Assembly: GCF_001039355.2 (NCBI RefSeq)
Contig: NW_019775647.1
Span: forward strand, 381,943 to 445,942
DNA length: 64,000 bases
DNA from: Lingula anatina
Taxonomy: Eukaryota; Brachiopoda; Lingulata; Lingulida; Lingulidae
Reading direction: 5' to 3'
Positions within the stretch are counted from its first letter, which is position 1; each line of letters opens with the position of its first letter. This document shows, piece after piece, positions 23,360 to 36,070 of the stretch. The position numbers and the translations under genes were made by a program. The notes beneath the pieces were generated by a model that saw only the letters and a list, made by a program, of their open reading frames with translations, ran no database searches and was not told where the DNA came from.

Positions 23360-24786
23360 GACAAACGTAATTTGTCGCTAGAACAATCAAACAAATCCTT
23401 AGTAGCTGTACTGGTGTGTCCATTATGAGTGCCAGACTAAATATAGAAACACACTTAGAATAATTCATAAACTGTAGATTAAAGAATACGGTTTGTCAAT
23501 CACTGAAAACACTGACGAGGAAAGCTCTTTTACCAATAAAACTTCTGAGAGGAATGTCTTTTGTCTACCGTGTACTGGTTTCTATACATGCGCAAAACAA
23601 ATGTCTTCAAGTTCGTAAACCAGACAAAGTGTTCCGTCACTTTCACAGCAAATTAACACGTGATCTGATACAAAACCTATTGATTGCAATTTGGGATATT
23701 TTCTACTACAGGTAGATGTGTTAGTATGCAATCAGTTTGTTAGGCTTAACAAAAGTGAGGTATTAATGGGCTGTTTTAAAATAGTGCTGTGGGGAGATAA
23801 ACAACATAACGTTACCATAACGCTTTTTTGTTACATAAACGTTATGGTAACGTTATAAAACGTTCTGTGCCTGCTGGGATGGACGGGAAAGATGGAAGGT
23901 CGAGTTAAGGCCCACCCACTTTGCATGTACATTGCCGCTGTAATGTACATGGTCCTTAATCAAATTCCACGTGAAGAAAGGTCTTTGTCACTGTGTGCCC
24001 ACCAGAGCACTTTGCCTAAAATTTGCATACATCCAATGCACATTTACTGTTAAGCACGTATGATCATTGGCCAAGGCATTGCGAGTCAAAAGTAAGCATA
24101 TTTTAGCAACTTACACCCCATTCTCATAGATTAGATCGACCTACATTGGATCGACCTAACTCCCTGGGGGTTCACGCTAAATAGCTGTCAGCCGGGCGGA
24201 CACGAAAGTTAATTACCCCTTAAAGCTTGTAGTAGGCGGGGACGGACACTTAAGGGGGATAATCTGACAGTAATCTAGTGAGACTCCCCGCGGTGATAGA
24301 TCGATCTAAAAGTTGTGAGAACAGAGCCTTAGAAATGTGTGTGTAAAGCTGAAACGTCAATAACCGGGTAAGTCTGTTAAATAGGGCAGTGGGGAAGTGA
24401 TCACCCGTTCTAAAAAAGGCTTAAGATTGTACACGAAAAAAAAAGGTAATTACCACATTGGTAAGCTTTCGCATGGACAGCATCTTAAAGAATGCCACGT
24501 GTCGCTGCAAACCTTTTTCAAACACCTATTGTTAAATCAGAATATTCCGCAGTTTTGCAACGCCAGACTGAATGAAGCACCGCTGTTAAACATACATGTA
24601 TATTTACGCAAACGCATCACTAAGCTACATGTTCTATAACAGCTTGCGTCACGAATAAGGAGAGAGAACATTAGCTGAATTTGAAGTAATTTTCATTTGG
24701 CAGTAACGAGTTGTGGTGAATACATCCTTTAAGAATCGACAGTAGATATTTGAATGTCGTCATAATTAAAGTCGTTAATCGCGGCA
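23360..24786. other. Intergenic region with two foldback structures
   Basis: No gene seen. A perfect 17-bp inverted repeat (ATAACGTTACCATAACG at 23806-23822; inverted copy at 23840-23856) flanks a 17-nt loop, with AACGTT-rich and TGCCTGCTGGGA sequence next to it. A second, imperfect inverted-repeat element spans about 24121-24322 (TTCTCATAGATTAGATCGAC at the left; TTAGATCGATCTA-type at the right). Confidence 0.6.
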
Positions 24787-27700
24787 ATGCTTTTTAAATC
24801 CAACATCCGTTCAGCCTATTTTGGCGCAGCCTTCTGTTTAGCGATGATGACTTGGGGTGTCAAAGGTGTGAAAGGGTACCCCACGGGCGCCCCACAGGAC
24901 GCGTGTGGAGCTATGTTGCCTTACCATGGACCTCAAGGTGACGACCAATTATATCCCAGCCAGACAGGCCCAGCTCCTTACACCATACAAGTCGCATCCC
25001 ATCATGGGACCTACTTGCCGGGCAAGGCGATGAACGGTACGTTTATTGCAGTCTGTTTTACTTACTAAGGATTGAGAAGGCTTTCTGCATCCTCAGTCTT
25101 AATACTCCGACCTTACTGGTGGTAAAATAGAAATTATTATATTTCCTTGTGTAGTTTACAATGTATTTAATGTGAAATATGGATCTCATACGAAGAGTTG
25201 TACGAAGGGGATGGAGTCGGTGAAATAACTGTGTTTAAAGTATTTTCTTTAGTGGTCATTTCTCAGCCAACCATGACAGTATATTGGCTAATGACAGATT
25301 TCGTTTTGATAGTTTATGGCGTTTCTACATTTGATGGCCTTATATCAACATCTTTTGTCATTTTAAAAAATTTATGCGACCTACATCTGTAACTACATGT
25401 AGCTACTTGCTAGGAAATAGGGATATTACAATGCTCCATTTTATTTTTATTAGATATGTCTCTATAAGAAAAGATCAGCAAACCGTGATACCGTCTCAAA
25501 CAGAAACTTACACCCTGCTAAAACGTTTGTACCTTTGCACCGGTAATATGAATTGTGTTATGTCCAATTCATGTATGTAACTTGCGCTTCTTTCAGTGAC
25601 TCTCATTGGCAATGTTGCTTTCAAAGGCTTTTTGTTGCAAGCGAGAGTAACGAAAGGCAACACCCAAGTGGGCACGTGGTCTATTCCCAGTGCTATATCT
25701 GCGCATGCGCGTCACGTGGCATGCGGCTGCCATGACGGAGCCGTGACGCACAGGAACAATACAGATAAGAGAGCCCTTACGTTTATGTGGAATGCGCCCC
25801 CTGTCGGTACCGGGGACGTGAAATTTGTGTAAGTGTTTCAGGCACCCGCGCCCTTCAAACGACAACAGACAGATTTGCTAAATACTTGAGGGACAATCTG
25901 CATTTGTAATCGAACTGGTTTTTATACGTACATGTAGGCTACTATCGGTAATACGTTTGTTCGTAGTTCATACGTTCACGTCAATTAAATCAATTCGATT
26001 TTTATGTACAGACACAGATGTGTCTGTACATATAGCCATCACCTGCGTCTGTCGTCGCCGTCGCCGTCGTCGCCGTGCACTTTTACCGATAACACGATAA
26101 GTGGAAAACCGTTTTTTCTTTTGGTTTGAAACTTACAGAATTGATGAATATTCATAATACGCAGGTCAAGTTCGAAAATCAGCATGATCGGGCCATTTTT
26201 AGGGTAGTTATGCTGTTTTTTCACTTTTTTCAGCATATATGCAGCACCGATAACACGATAAGTGGAAAACCATTTTACCTTTTGGCTTGAAACTTACAAA
26301 ACTGATAAATATTCATAATACGCAGGTCAAGTTCGAAAATCAGCATGATCGGGTCATTTTTAGGGAATTTATGCTGTTTTTTCACTTTTTTCAGTATATA
26401 TGCCATATTACTTTTTGGCTTGAAACTTATGAAACTGATGAATATTCATAATACGCAGGTCAAGTTCGAAAATCAGCATGATGGGGCCATTTGTGGGGAA
26501 GTTATGCTGTTTTTTCACTTTTTTCAGCATTTATGCAGCAACGATAACATGATAAGTGGAAAACCATTTTACCTTTTGGCTTGAAACTTACAGAACTGAT
26601 GAATATTAAAAATACGCAGGTCAAGTTCGAAAATTGGCTTGATTGGACTATTTTTACAAATTTAAAGTTATGCTGTTTTTTCCCATTATTCAGCATATAT
26701 GCAACATTGATAACACATTTTAAGGAAAACCAATCAGCCTTTTGTCTTGAAACTCACAGGAGTGATCAGTCTTACTAGTATACAGATCAAGTTTGAAAAT
26801 AAGCTTGATCAGTTAAGTTTTGATGAAGTTATTAGCCCTTTTGTATACAAGTGGTTTTTCTTCAGATTTAATTCTTAGGCATGTTGACAGTCTCATTATG
26901 GAACTAATTAGATATGAAAAAGTGTTGTTTTGACATTTTCTGCTTCTTAACAATAATGAAGTAATACAGGTNCTTTGCTGCCTTGTTGAACTAATTAGAT
27001 ATATTAAGTTGTTCTTTTGACATTTTCTGCATCTTAACAACATTGTTAGTTGATTATATAAACTCTGTGGGCTAGTCACATTTTCTGAATATCCCTGATA
27101 CTTTTATTATAAAATTTAAAAAAATTATGGTTATTATACTGTTAAGCATTGTGCAATATTGCATCAAAATTGATCAAAACCCTATTCTGGGCACTGCCTC
27201 CATAGTGGCGGTGAAAGGAAAACCATGTCACTTGCTCTTCTCACACTTACAGGAAAGAAACATAGGACTGAAATACAGCTTCAGTTGAAAAATTGTCTCA
27301 TTAGTTAATTGTTTGGAAGTAATACAGGTTTTTTTGTGAAAATTTTTATCTTTCACATGTTGCAATTTTCAATGTGGGACTTAGAGCTCCCTTGGGGATG
27401 AAGCCCAGTGGTAATCAAATTTTCTTAATGTCCATGTTTTTAATAGTAGATATTTTAAAATTGGTGGTATTTAATCAGTTAATCATTATGTAATGTTGCA
27501 TCAAAATTCATTAATATCCATTAATATTATGTAAAGTAAAGTGTTACTTTCTATTTTTTTAACTATTCTTACAAGAATGATTCTTAGGATTGACATACAG
27601 CTCATATTAGAGAACCAGCTCTATTGGATTATCATTTTTATTAAATTTATGAATTTTTTGTGAAATTTTCATTTTTCTCATTCTGGCACTTTCTAATTGT

Positions 27701-30700
27701 AAACTTGAACTCTGATGGGCCTGGAGCCTTATGCTTTTACTTTCATCAGTGTTACCTGTTGTGCATAATTAAAATTTGATGTTGACTTTGCAGTTAAACA
27801 TAATGTATTATTGCATCAGAATTGGCAGTCTCCTGTTTTATTTTGTGCATTATTGTTTTCTGCTTTTCTTAAGGTATGACTTATGGGCCTGAAGACCTTT
27901 GATAGACAAATTTGTGTGGCCAGTCTGTAAATTCCCCTTGGGTATTCACTAGGCTAATTTCAGTGCTATAAACTCATTTGCCTAATTAAGCAGCCATTAA
28001 ATGAAATTTCATAAAGCACACTTGTTGATATTTCCCTGTAAACTCCCAAAGGTTAAGCTCTCTGCTAGATAACATAGTGTCCATAATAAGGAAGCAGTGA
28101 ATAGCAGCTTCATTGGAATTATATTTTTGTTGTTTTCTTTTTAATTTCTTCTCCAACACTGGCATTTTTAAGATGTGATTTTTAACTCCCATCCACCTGA
28201 GGCTCTGCACATTTTCAGTATTTCCACATAAGCAGTTGTATTGGTATTTATGTCTTTAAACACGCTGTAATATTATTTTATGCACTGTCATTTTTTTTTT
28301 CATATATTGGGACTTTCATCATGTGAATTTTAACTCTCATGGTCCTGAAACTGTAATCTTATTGTAGGGGTGGATTGAGACCATTTTCTGGGTCTCCTGG
28401 AAGACAGTCAGATTTTAAAGTTTATATTAACGGGTTTCTGTTGGAAGACCATCAAAATGGAGGATGGATCAACAAAGATACTTTGGAATACTGTCAGAAA
28501 ATATCTCTAGATCTGCTCCTGTTATTGACCATGTTACCTGTTTTGCATGATTAAAAATCAGTGTTGACTGACTGTGCTATTATAAGCATTTATTATTGCA
28601 TCAAAATTGACAAAATGACCTATTTTGCATCTTTTTTTTTCTGTTTTTTGTCTGTACATTTGACAGCTTTGCTGCCTTGTATTCTTTATTTTTGATTTAT
28701 TTCATGGCCTACTAAAGCAATTCATATCAGGACACATTGTTGGCCTATCTCCTGTTAGTGGTAGATGGTGGCAGGGGGTTGAGGAATGGCCCTCATTGTT
28801 TGAGTACACAGCAATGAGACACAGGTGGAGTGTGGTTTTAAGTTACCTTTATTATGATTATAATTATTTTTATTATACCCAAGCTGGCACTTCGAAAAAC
28901 AGGATAATTGCACTTGTATTTCGCTTACAGGCTTTCCTGTATTTTCATATGCTTTGGTGCATTCATCCTGTTGTTGAAAGCGCCAGCCATGGTATAAGTC
29001 AGTTCCAGCTACTCACTGGCCACTGTATGCGACATACAAGAGCAAGATATATCTCAACTTGTGTTGTAACTAGTGTTTATTGTTGCTATTGTGTTCATGA
29101 ACATGACGTAGAGGCTTTTATTTCTCTTATTATCTTGTCTCCATTTTGATTTAAAGTGGAATGCACTTTAGATTATATTCAATATATAACCCAGTTTTTG
29201 TCATGAGCATGAAAAAAAAACACATTAAAGGCATTGTAGGGAGTTTCTCAAAAAAAAAAACAAACATCACAAGTAGTTGCAGCAGGAACTGCTTATTTAT
29301 ACACACTGTGTATCTAATCAGGGTCAGTGACAAGGTGACATTTATAAACACTATGTATCTATTCAGGGTCAGTGACATGGTGACTTTGATCCACACCCTG
29401 TATCTATTCAGGGTCAGTGACATGGTGACATTGATCCATACTATGTATCTATTCAGGGTCGGTGACATGGTGACATTGATCCATACTCTGTATCTATTCA
29501 GGGTCGGTGACATTTATCCATACTATGTATTTATTCAGGGTCAGTGACACGGTGACATTGATCTATACTATGTATCTATTCAGGGTCAGTGACATGGTGA
29601 TGCAGGTGGGCAGTCTGTTGATGTCCAATCAGCAGGCCAGCATAGCCTCCAGGACTGACATACAGTTTGCTGGAGACCAGCACAGGTATGCTCACACACA
29701 GCACAGGTATGTCCACACACAGCACGGGATGTTCACACAGCGCAGGTATGTTCCCACACACACACACACACACACACAGCGCAGGTATGTTCACACACAG
29801 CACAGGTATGTTCACACACACAGCACAGTACATGTTCACACACAGCACAGGTATGTTCACACGCACTCATTTGCCAAATACAGCACAGGTATGATGACAC
29901 ACAGCACAGGTATGTTCACACACACACATACACACACACAGCGCAGGTATGTTCACACACAGCACATAAGATGTGTCATACTAAATAAACTGGGAAATAA
30001 CCCTTCCTTTGGACGTGTCACTGCATTTTTGCATTGTTGTAACTTATGTTTGGAATTAGCCACAAAATGAACAACCTATCCTTGAAACATGCCAAGTAGC
30101 CAGTGAACAGGGGATTGGTATGTACTTTGTGCCAGTCCATTTACAGCTATGTCAGTTTACTCACTGCTGAGTTAAATGGGATATCTTCCCATTTTCTTAA
30201 TGATGTAGATTTTTCTGATTGAACTATTACATCATGAAATAAAATTTTACATAGACAAAGAGATTTAAAAGTAAGAAAAAAAAGTTGAAATATGATATGA
30301 TTCACAAATAAGTATTAAAAAAAGCATCAATTACTCCTTTTTAATCCTGAAGTTCAGGAGCTGGATGGAGAATGAAACCCTTTGAAGTCATTATGCTGCA
30401 TATTGAAAAGAATTATTGACAGGTCATTAACAATTTGTTGTTTTACGTGACATTGTTTTTCTGGAAAAAGAACTGGATTTTGTTATTGATGTAACTCTCA
30501 GTATTTTCCAGGGTATTGATACCATAATGGCAATTCTGAGTGTCTGTGAAAATGTACTGGTTGAATTATAAGTACTTTACTGACTGTTTAAAATACCTAC
30601 ATCTTCATTGTGTTAAAAATCCCAGCTAAACCTTAGGAACCAGCCTATGATGTAACATTCATAGTGGACCCAGTTTCCCAGGAGACACAGAAAGTGACCC

Positions 30701-32219
30701 CATTACTCAGGGTGAGTACAGTTTGGGATTTGCCAAATAGTTGACATCTTTCACTCTAAGAGAAGATATGTTTATATTTAATCTGTTTATCCTGCACAAG
30801 CTGGAGAAGTTAGACGGAGCCAAGTGGGTGTAAATGTAATATAGTATTGTTTTTATGAAACACATTGTTTTGGAATATAATAAATCACTGTAAGCTGATT
30901 TTACATGTATCTAGAATAGATTCTCAGCAGTAAGGATGCATTTTTATNCTAACGGGTTTCTGTTGGAAGACCATCAAAATGGAGGATGGATCAACAAAGG
31001 AATACTGTCAGAAAATATCTCTGGATCTGCTCCTGTTATTGACCATGTTACCTGTTGTGCATGATTAAAAATCAGTGTTGACTGACTGTGCTATTATAAG
31101 CATTCATTATTGCATCAAAATTGACAAAATGACCTATTTTGCATCTTTTTTTTTCTGTTTTTTGTCTGTACATTTGACAGCTTTGCTGCCTTGTTTTGCA
31201 TAGATTCTTTGGGCAACTGCTAGGGAACGGCATTCTTATTACAGTCACTCTCTTATGATTTGTTAAATGTCCTTAGTTGTTGTTGTTGTTTTTTTTTTCG
31301 CATCCGGGCCTCGGAATTTTAAGTTATATGTATAAGTAAATGTATTATCATTTAAAAGAGCAATATCCATGCGTTTGGAACCTGAATTTGTAAATGAATT
31401 TTAACTTTATTTTGCAGTGCCACCGTGGCCCAAAATTACAGCGTGTTCTGGGTTAAAATGACTACCGACATGATTGAAGAAAACAAGGTAAATCATTTTA
31501 TTAATAACCACAGTTCGCAACGCGCGTGTATAGTGAGCTGTAGTGAATCGGAACTCCCTGTAAAATATACTAGTAGATTGTGTTGTGCGGTACCATACAG
31601 TCAGAGAAACAAGTCGTTTGTGAATAGATATACACTGCAGAGTGTCGCTACAGTTTTAAGACTGTATAAAAAATTTACGACTTTTCAAATTTAGGACTGT
31701 GCAAACTTAGATTGTGTGTTTGTTAGTCCTCATGGCACAAATATATGTAAAACTAAATACATAAGCCTACGTATCGAGAAACACTAGTGTACACTGCAAT
31801 ATACCCATGTGTTTATATTTAATCTGGCCGGTTAAATACATCCATGTACGTAGGCCTATAATCATTAGAATTGTTTTTCCCGGTTAAGTTTTATTATTAT
31901 TATGTTAGTCATGATGTGTGAGGTAATTATCCTCTCAATGGTTGCATTTGTACTTTGATTATATACATATACAATTTAGCAGCAAGTAATATGGTCTTCA
32001 CGGATGCCCTCCTCTCTCTCACTTACTCCGTTTGTACACGGAGAGAGAAAAAGAGAAAGAGAAAGTCAGACTCGTAGATGAATTCATTAAAACAACTCCT
32101 TTTTGATAATATAATTTTTCCAGGAAGACAACCACATCAAAAGTGGCGCCTGTGAACTCCAAGCTGCAAACGTGCCTATCGTCATCATCGCACTTCTGCT
32201 GCAAGGACTGGTACCATAA
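24787..32219 (+). CDS. Secreted, probably GPI-anchored reelin-domain protein (215 aa)
   Basis: Exons: 24787-25036, 25597-25828, 31418-31487, 32124-32219, phases 1, 2 and 0. An N-terminal hydrophobic signal ends near residue 30, where YPTGAP begins, the usual mature start of reelin-domain (defence protein/noduler-like) proteins. The domain shows CGAMLPYHGPQ, the central FKGFLLQARV and W-x-x-P segments, and the terminal FVATVAQNYSVFWV, with the long intron cutting its end. After the domain, SGAC precedes a hydrophobic tail (VPIVIIALLLQGLVP) ending at the stop, which is the layout of a GPI-attachment signal. Invertebrate members bind microbial surfaces or act in melanisation and nodule formation; a role here is inferred from family only. 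The TAA overlaps an AATAAA (32218-32223), and the gene ends 157 bp from the convergent TTLL-like gene. Intron 2 is about 5.6 kb and anomalous in composition (see findings). Confidence 0.85.
26050..26800 (+). repeat. Tandem array of about 160-bp units in the reelin-gene intron
   Basis: After a CGTCGCCGTCGTCGCCG-type run, about 4.5 units repeat, each containing GATAACACGATAAGTGGAAA, TTTGGCTTGAAACTTACA, AGGTCAAGTTCGAAAATC and TTATGCTGTTTTTTC. The third unit lacks its first part, and the last units are more diverged. Confidence 0.85.
29300..29600 (+). repeat. 45-bp minisatellite built on a splice-acceptor-like unit
   Basis: About six copies of a unit containing TATCTATTCAGGGTCAGTGA, each followed by CATGGTGACATTGATCCATA. 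The last copy leads directly into the exon-like segment at 29583-29686. Confidence 0.85.
29583..29686 (+). CDS. Orphan exon-like segment (uncertain)
   Basis: The segment follows an AG acceptor (ctattcag) and ends CACAG before a GTATG donor. One frame is open, beginning VSDMVMQVGSLLMSN and ending FAGDQHR, with coding-like composition. A second exon-like segment (about 30645-30708: EPAYDVTFIVDPVSQ... between a ccttag acceptor and a GGTGAGT donor) lies 1 kb downstream, but its phase (0) does not match the end of this one (2). Neither fits the reelin-domain protein, and no family is recognised. Confidence 0.3.
29684..29965 (+). repeat. CACAGGTATGTTCACACA minisatellite
   Basis: Nine or so copies of CAGCACAGGTATGTTCACACA with variable CA runs. 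Each copy reproduces the CACAG/GTATG donor-like end of the preceding exon-like segment. Confidence 0.85.
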
Positions 32220-32376
32220 TAAATTTAAAGTCAAACGTAGTATTTTTAACGTACCCCTGCCAGTTTTTTTCATCAAGATTGCGTCTTGCATATTGTATTA
32301 CATGTACTGTTACAACATATTCGTATATGTTTAACTGATTTAAAAACAATAAGCGTGGTAGGCGCTCTAATCCACA

Positions 32377-32572
32377 TCAAGGTTGAAGATGTTTTGACTG
32401 TTTACAGTACGACTCCAGAACTTTGATCCCTTCTTTTTCATTGTGCTGATAACGCTGAATCCAGTGATGAAGGAGAAGGTTATAGTACCTGGGAAAATTC
32501 ACAAGTATATCTGTCAAAAACCTTAAAGATATCAGGGTCTATAAGAAGCATGATCAATTTAATGCAATCGTG

Positions 32573-32616
<44 letters not shown>

Positions 32617-35397
32617 CTCTATGCATCGTTCAGTTTGATCTTTGTGTTGTTTCGTTATACCACATTGCTTAGTGCTTCGGTTATTAGCCAATACAAGTAG
32701 GTAAATTTTATATGACATATGCCCCATGTGTTTACAGACATTTTATCACTCAGTTTAATGTATTCTTTACCATGAGACAATTTTCACTAGCTACCTTGGT
32801 TTCTTGAAGAATTTATGATATTTCTTTGTATCTGGCGCGGGGAAAATTCTTTCAAAGTCACCTCTCCGATGGTATTCGCCCACAGTTTCAACTAGCATCC
32901 TGATATCGTCTGGGGTCAATTTGTCCAGTATACTTTGCTGGGCTACCTGCAAGAGTATCATTTAATGAATTTCTCCAGACCTTTAAACAACGGACTGATG
33001 GGTTGAATATTTTCCGTGCTGCATACAAAATTTTCATATTCATATTTCTTCACTATATGCTTTTTCGTCAGTGGATTACTACTGTGGTCATGACATCTTC
33101 CTGGTGAGGACTTCTTTCATTAAATTGTTAAAATGAACAGAAAGAATTTGTCACCGAGCTCTTGAACTTTAATCCAAAAGAAAATTCGCCCTGAAGCTAA
33201 AGTAGATGAGACAGAATATAATTAAATGCCTGAAGTTGAGGCGCTTTTACAATTTTGAACAAGGACTCTTTCAGACAAGCAAAGATGAAGAAGGTTAGAA
33301 ATTACCTCGTCGGTGATGCCAGTGTATTTCGCATGTTTTGTCTTTTCTTCGTCTGTGAGCGGCTGTGTCCAAAGGTTTCTATTCATTACAAGGTGTTCTG
33401 GAACCGCGTCTTCTTCAGTGCTAAAACAAACAATGACTTAATTAATGCACGGAAAGCGAAAAACGAATGATAAATAGATTTTACCCTTTTTGCCTATAGC
33501 ACAATATCATAGTGTCTAAAAGATATCACAGTGTCTAAAAGAGTGATCATGTAATTTTAATAATTTAAGTGACAGGCACAAACAGATATGCTCTATTTCA
33601 ATGATCGCCAATATTTTTCTTTTGGATCTTTAAGGCAGTTTTGGTTTGATGATGTTATTTTGCTTCGCTGTCATTCTGTTGCAATTTTAAACATAAGCAA
33701 CGTTCATTGTCAATGTTAAAATCTAGTACGGTTTTATTTGTTCTGTACACTGATCACATCTTTCATAATAATAATAATAATAATAATAATAATTCAAAAA
33801 TACTTCCAATCCAGCATTGGCATTCGCCCAGCCTTCAAATCACTATACTACAATAACCTTTTATTCTTTTCATGTATCAGCGTTTCATTCTCTGTATTAT
33901 TTATAGCACTAGGTCACCTGTGTTTCAGTTTTGGTAGCATCTCTGCAGCGGGAATCTGGACCCCAGCCAGGTTGAGCATAGACGCCAGCATGGGCTGCGT
34001 CACCCTTTTCAGAATATTCCGCGGAAACCTGAGGAAAGACTTTTTCTTATCAAAATATTAAAAACCCTAATTAAAGTCAATAAAGACATTTCTGTTATGT
34101 TATGACTATTGTTAGAAAATTAACTGTTATAGTAACCTTGCATTTCCCCCTATACATGTAGCTAGCGCCGCCCCTTTGTATGAAGAAAAGATATGAGACT
34201 CTACAAAGCGTAACGCAAGCTCAAGCCTGTATGTTGCTAGGACGTCGCTTCTTGTCTGGAACTGTTCAAAATAGATATATGTAACATTTAAATGAGTTTT
34301 TTTTTTTTTTTTACCTTGGTGATACGTTTACTTCCATAAGCCATGCCTTCAAGTCTTCATCAAGGAGAATGTCAAATCCAAATAACTCATGTACACTGTA
34401 TCGGTTCTTTATGAATGCACGAGTGCTTTTTCGCATTTTGGCTTCACCGCTTGAATTGGGAAGGAAGAAAGAAATGAATGCATCTATAACGCAAATTTAT
34501 ATTGGATAAAAAAAGGAAAGAGGACTGCTCACACACACACACACACGCACCCTAAAAAAACATTAATTGACCCAAAATAAATCGTAAACCAATTTAATAA
34601 AATTTGGCAAAAATTGACAATTAATTTATTAACTTTTCTTGGGTGAGCATGACGTTATTAGTTTGATAACGTAAAAAATATGTTTTCCTTTATAAACTTT
34701 AGAGTGGTACAAAATATCACAGAGTGTACTCTCTGCCCTACAGACAAACAGTGTAAATTCTTTCAAAACAGATGTACTTAGAATGTGTATCATATATTCA
34801 AGCGCACAAACCTGTCTGGCAGCAGAGTTCAGGTTAGCTGTCCTCACGGCTCTTATCTCACTTTTTTTTTTTTTTAGAATAAGATTAAAGTGTACTTACG
34901 TTAAAATAGTTTTGATAACCACATCTTTTATACTGTCCCAAATAGGTTGGTGTTCAACACCATATTTCTCTTTTAAATAGCCCCATAGCCAGGTAAAGGA
35001 CCTGAGGAAGAAAATGGCGTGGGATATATAATAGAAAATCATTGATAAATCAGCGTAAATGACTTAAATATACATTTATATATTAGAAAATGTGAAGAAG
35101 ATGGTTTAATGAGAAGTGTAGTATCAAATAATACGTACAGTACAATAATACGTACATGTATAATAATACGTACAATCATAGTTTTTCTAAAGACGAATAT
35201 TAATCGTGAATTGCCGCGCAGGAGACACTTCTCTTTAATAATTCCATTGCCAGTGGCGGGCTGAAGTTGCTGACGCCTAATACGAAAGTGTGATCAACAT
35301 TGCCATATACGTGTACATACAGTGTGTACAGACACAGTGCATGAGCATTTGAACCTTTCCCATACCTAGATCGATCTAGCAGGATGGACCCAATGCT

Positions 35398-35435
<38 letters not shown>

Positions 35436-36029
35436 CAAAATTGCTTTCAGCTTAAGCGGCTCTAATGGCTGGCACGCCTACTGAGGCTGTGAGGTGGTAA
35501 TTAATCTCGTTAAGCAGCTTCAGTGGGCGTGCCAAACATCTACATGTTGGCCGCTTAAGCTTAAAGCAATTTAGCAAGAAACTCCTCGGAGATGGGTCGA
35601 TCCTGCTAGATCGATCCAGGTATGGGAATTGGGTCTTCCATACCGTCTATTTCCGCGTTCCATATTTTCATCGACGAAGTAGCCCGAGTCTTCTGGGACC
35701 ACGTCGCGGTTTGTTAAATGTATCGCTCTGTTGTGTAGGTCGTCCATTGTGTATCTAGTAAGTGAAAACCAAATAAATAAGAATTAATCTGGCATTTCCA
35801 TATAAATGACACAGGAAATTTTGATTTGATTCACAGATTGCACTGTCTAATGAAACGATGGGAAAAGTTAACAAAAGCGTATTAAGTTCAACAGCAACGT
35901 TTCTAAAATTATCATATTTTTGTTACTGTTTCATAAAACAAAAAATAATAATAATACTTCGTCCAGTTTCCTTACCAAAGAATTTAAAAAGCATGTATGC
36001 ATTTGAAGATTCCAACACACACACACACA

Positions 36030-36070
<41 letters not shown>

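Larger units (their letters stand above)
26973..30947. other. CpG-depleted 4-kb block between two single Ns
   Basis: The block is bounded by an N at 26972 and an N at 30948, inside intron 2 of the reelin-domain gene. It is almost free of CpG (I find one between 27000 and 28260), unlike the flanking exons. It contains minisatellites, a duplicated 250-bp segment and two exon-like segments unrelated to the host gene. It may be a true intron insertion or a piece placed here by assembly. Confidence 0.6.
28428..31194 (+). repeat. Direct repeat pair, about 250 bp, one copy starting at an N
   Basis: Copies at 28428-28680 and 30950-31194 are almost identical, differing by an 8-bp indel and a few single bases. 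Both begin TAACGGGTTTCTGTTGG and end GCTTTGCTGCCTTGT. The second copy starts immediately after the N at 30948, and the same CTTTGCTGCCTTG text follows the other N at 26972. Confidence 0.85.

Noticed and set aside
29151-30070. Overlapping repetitive open frames on both strands and the regular spacing of repeats
   Set aside because: They are translations of minisatellites. The arrays are too irregular and the context is eukaryotic, so a CRISPR array is excluded.
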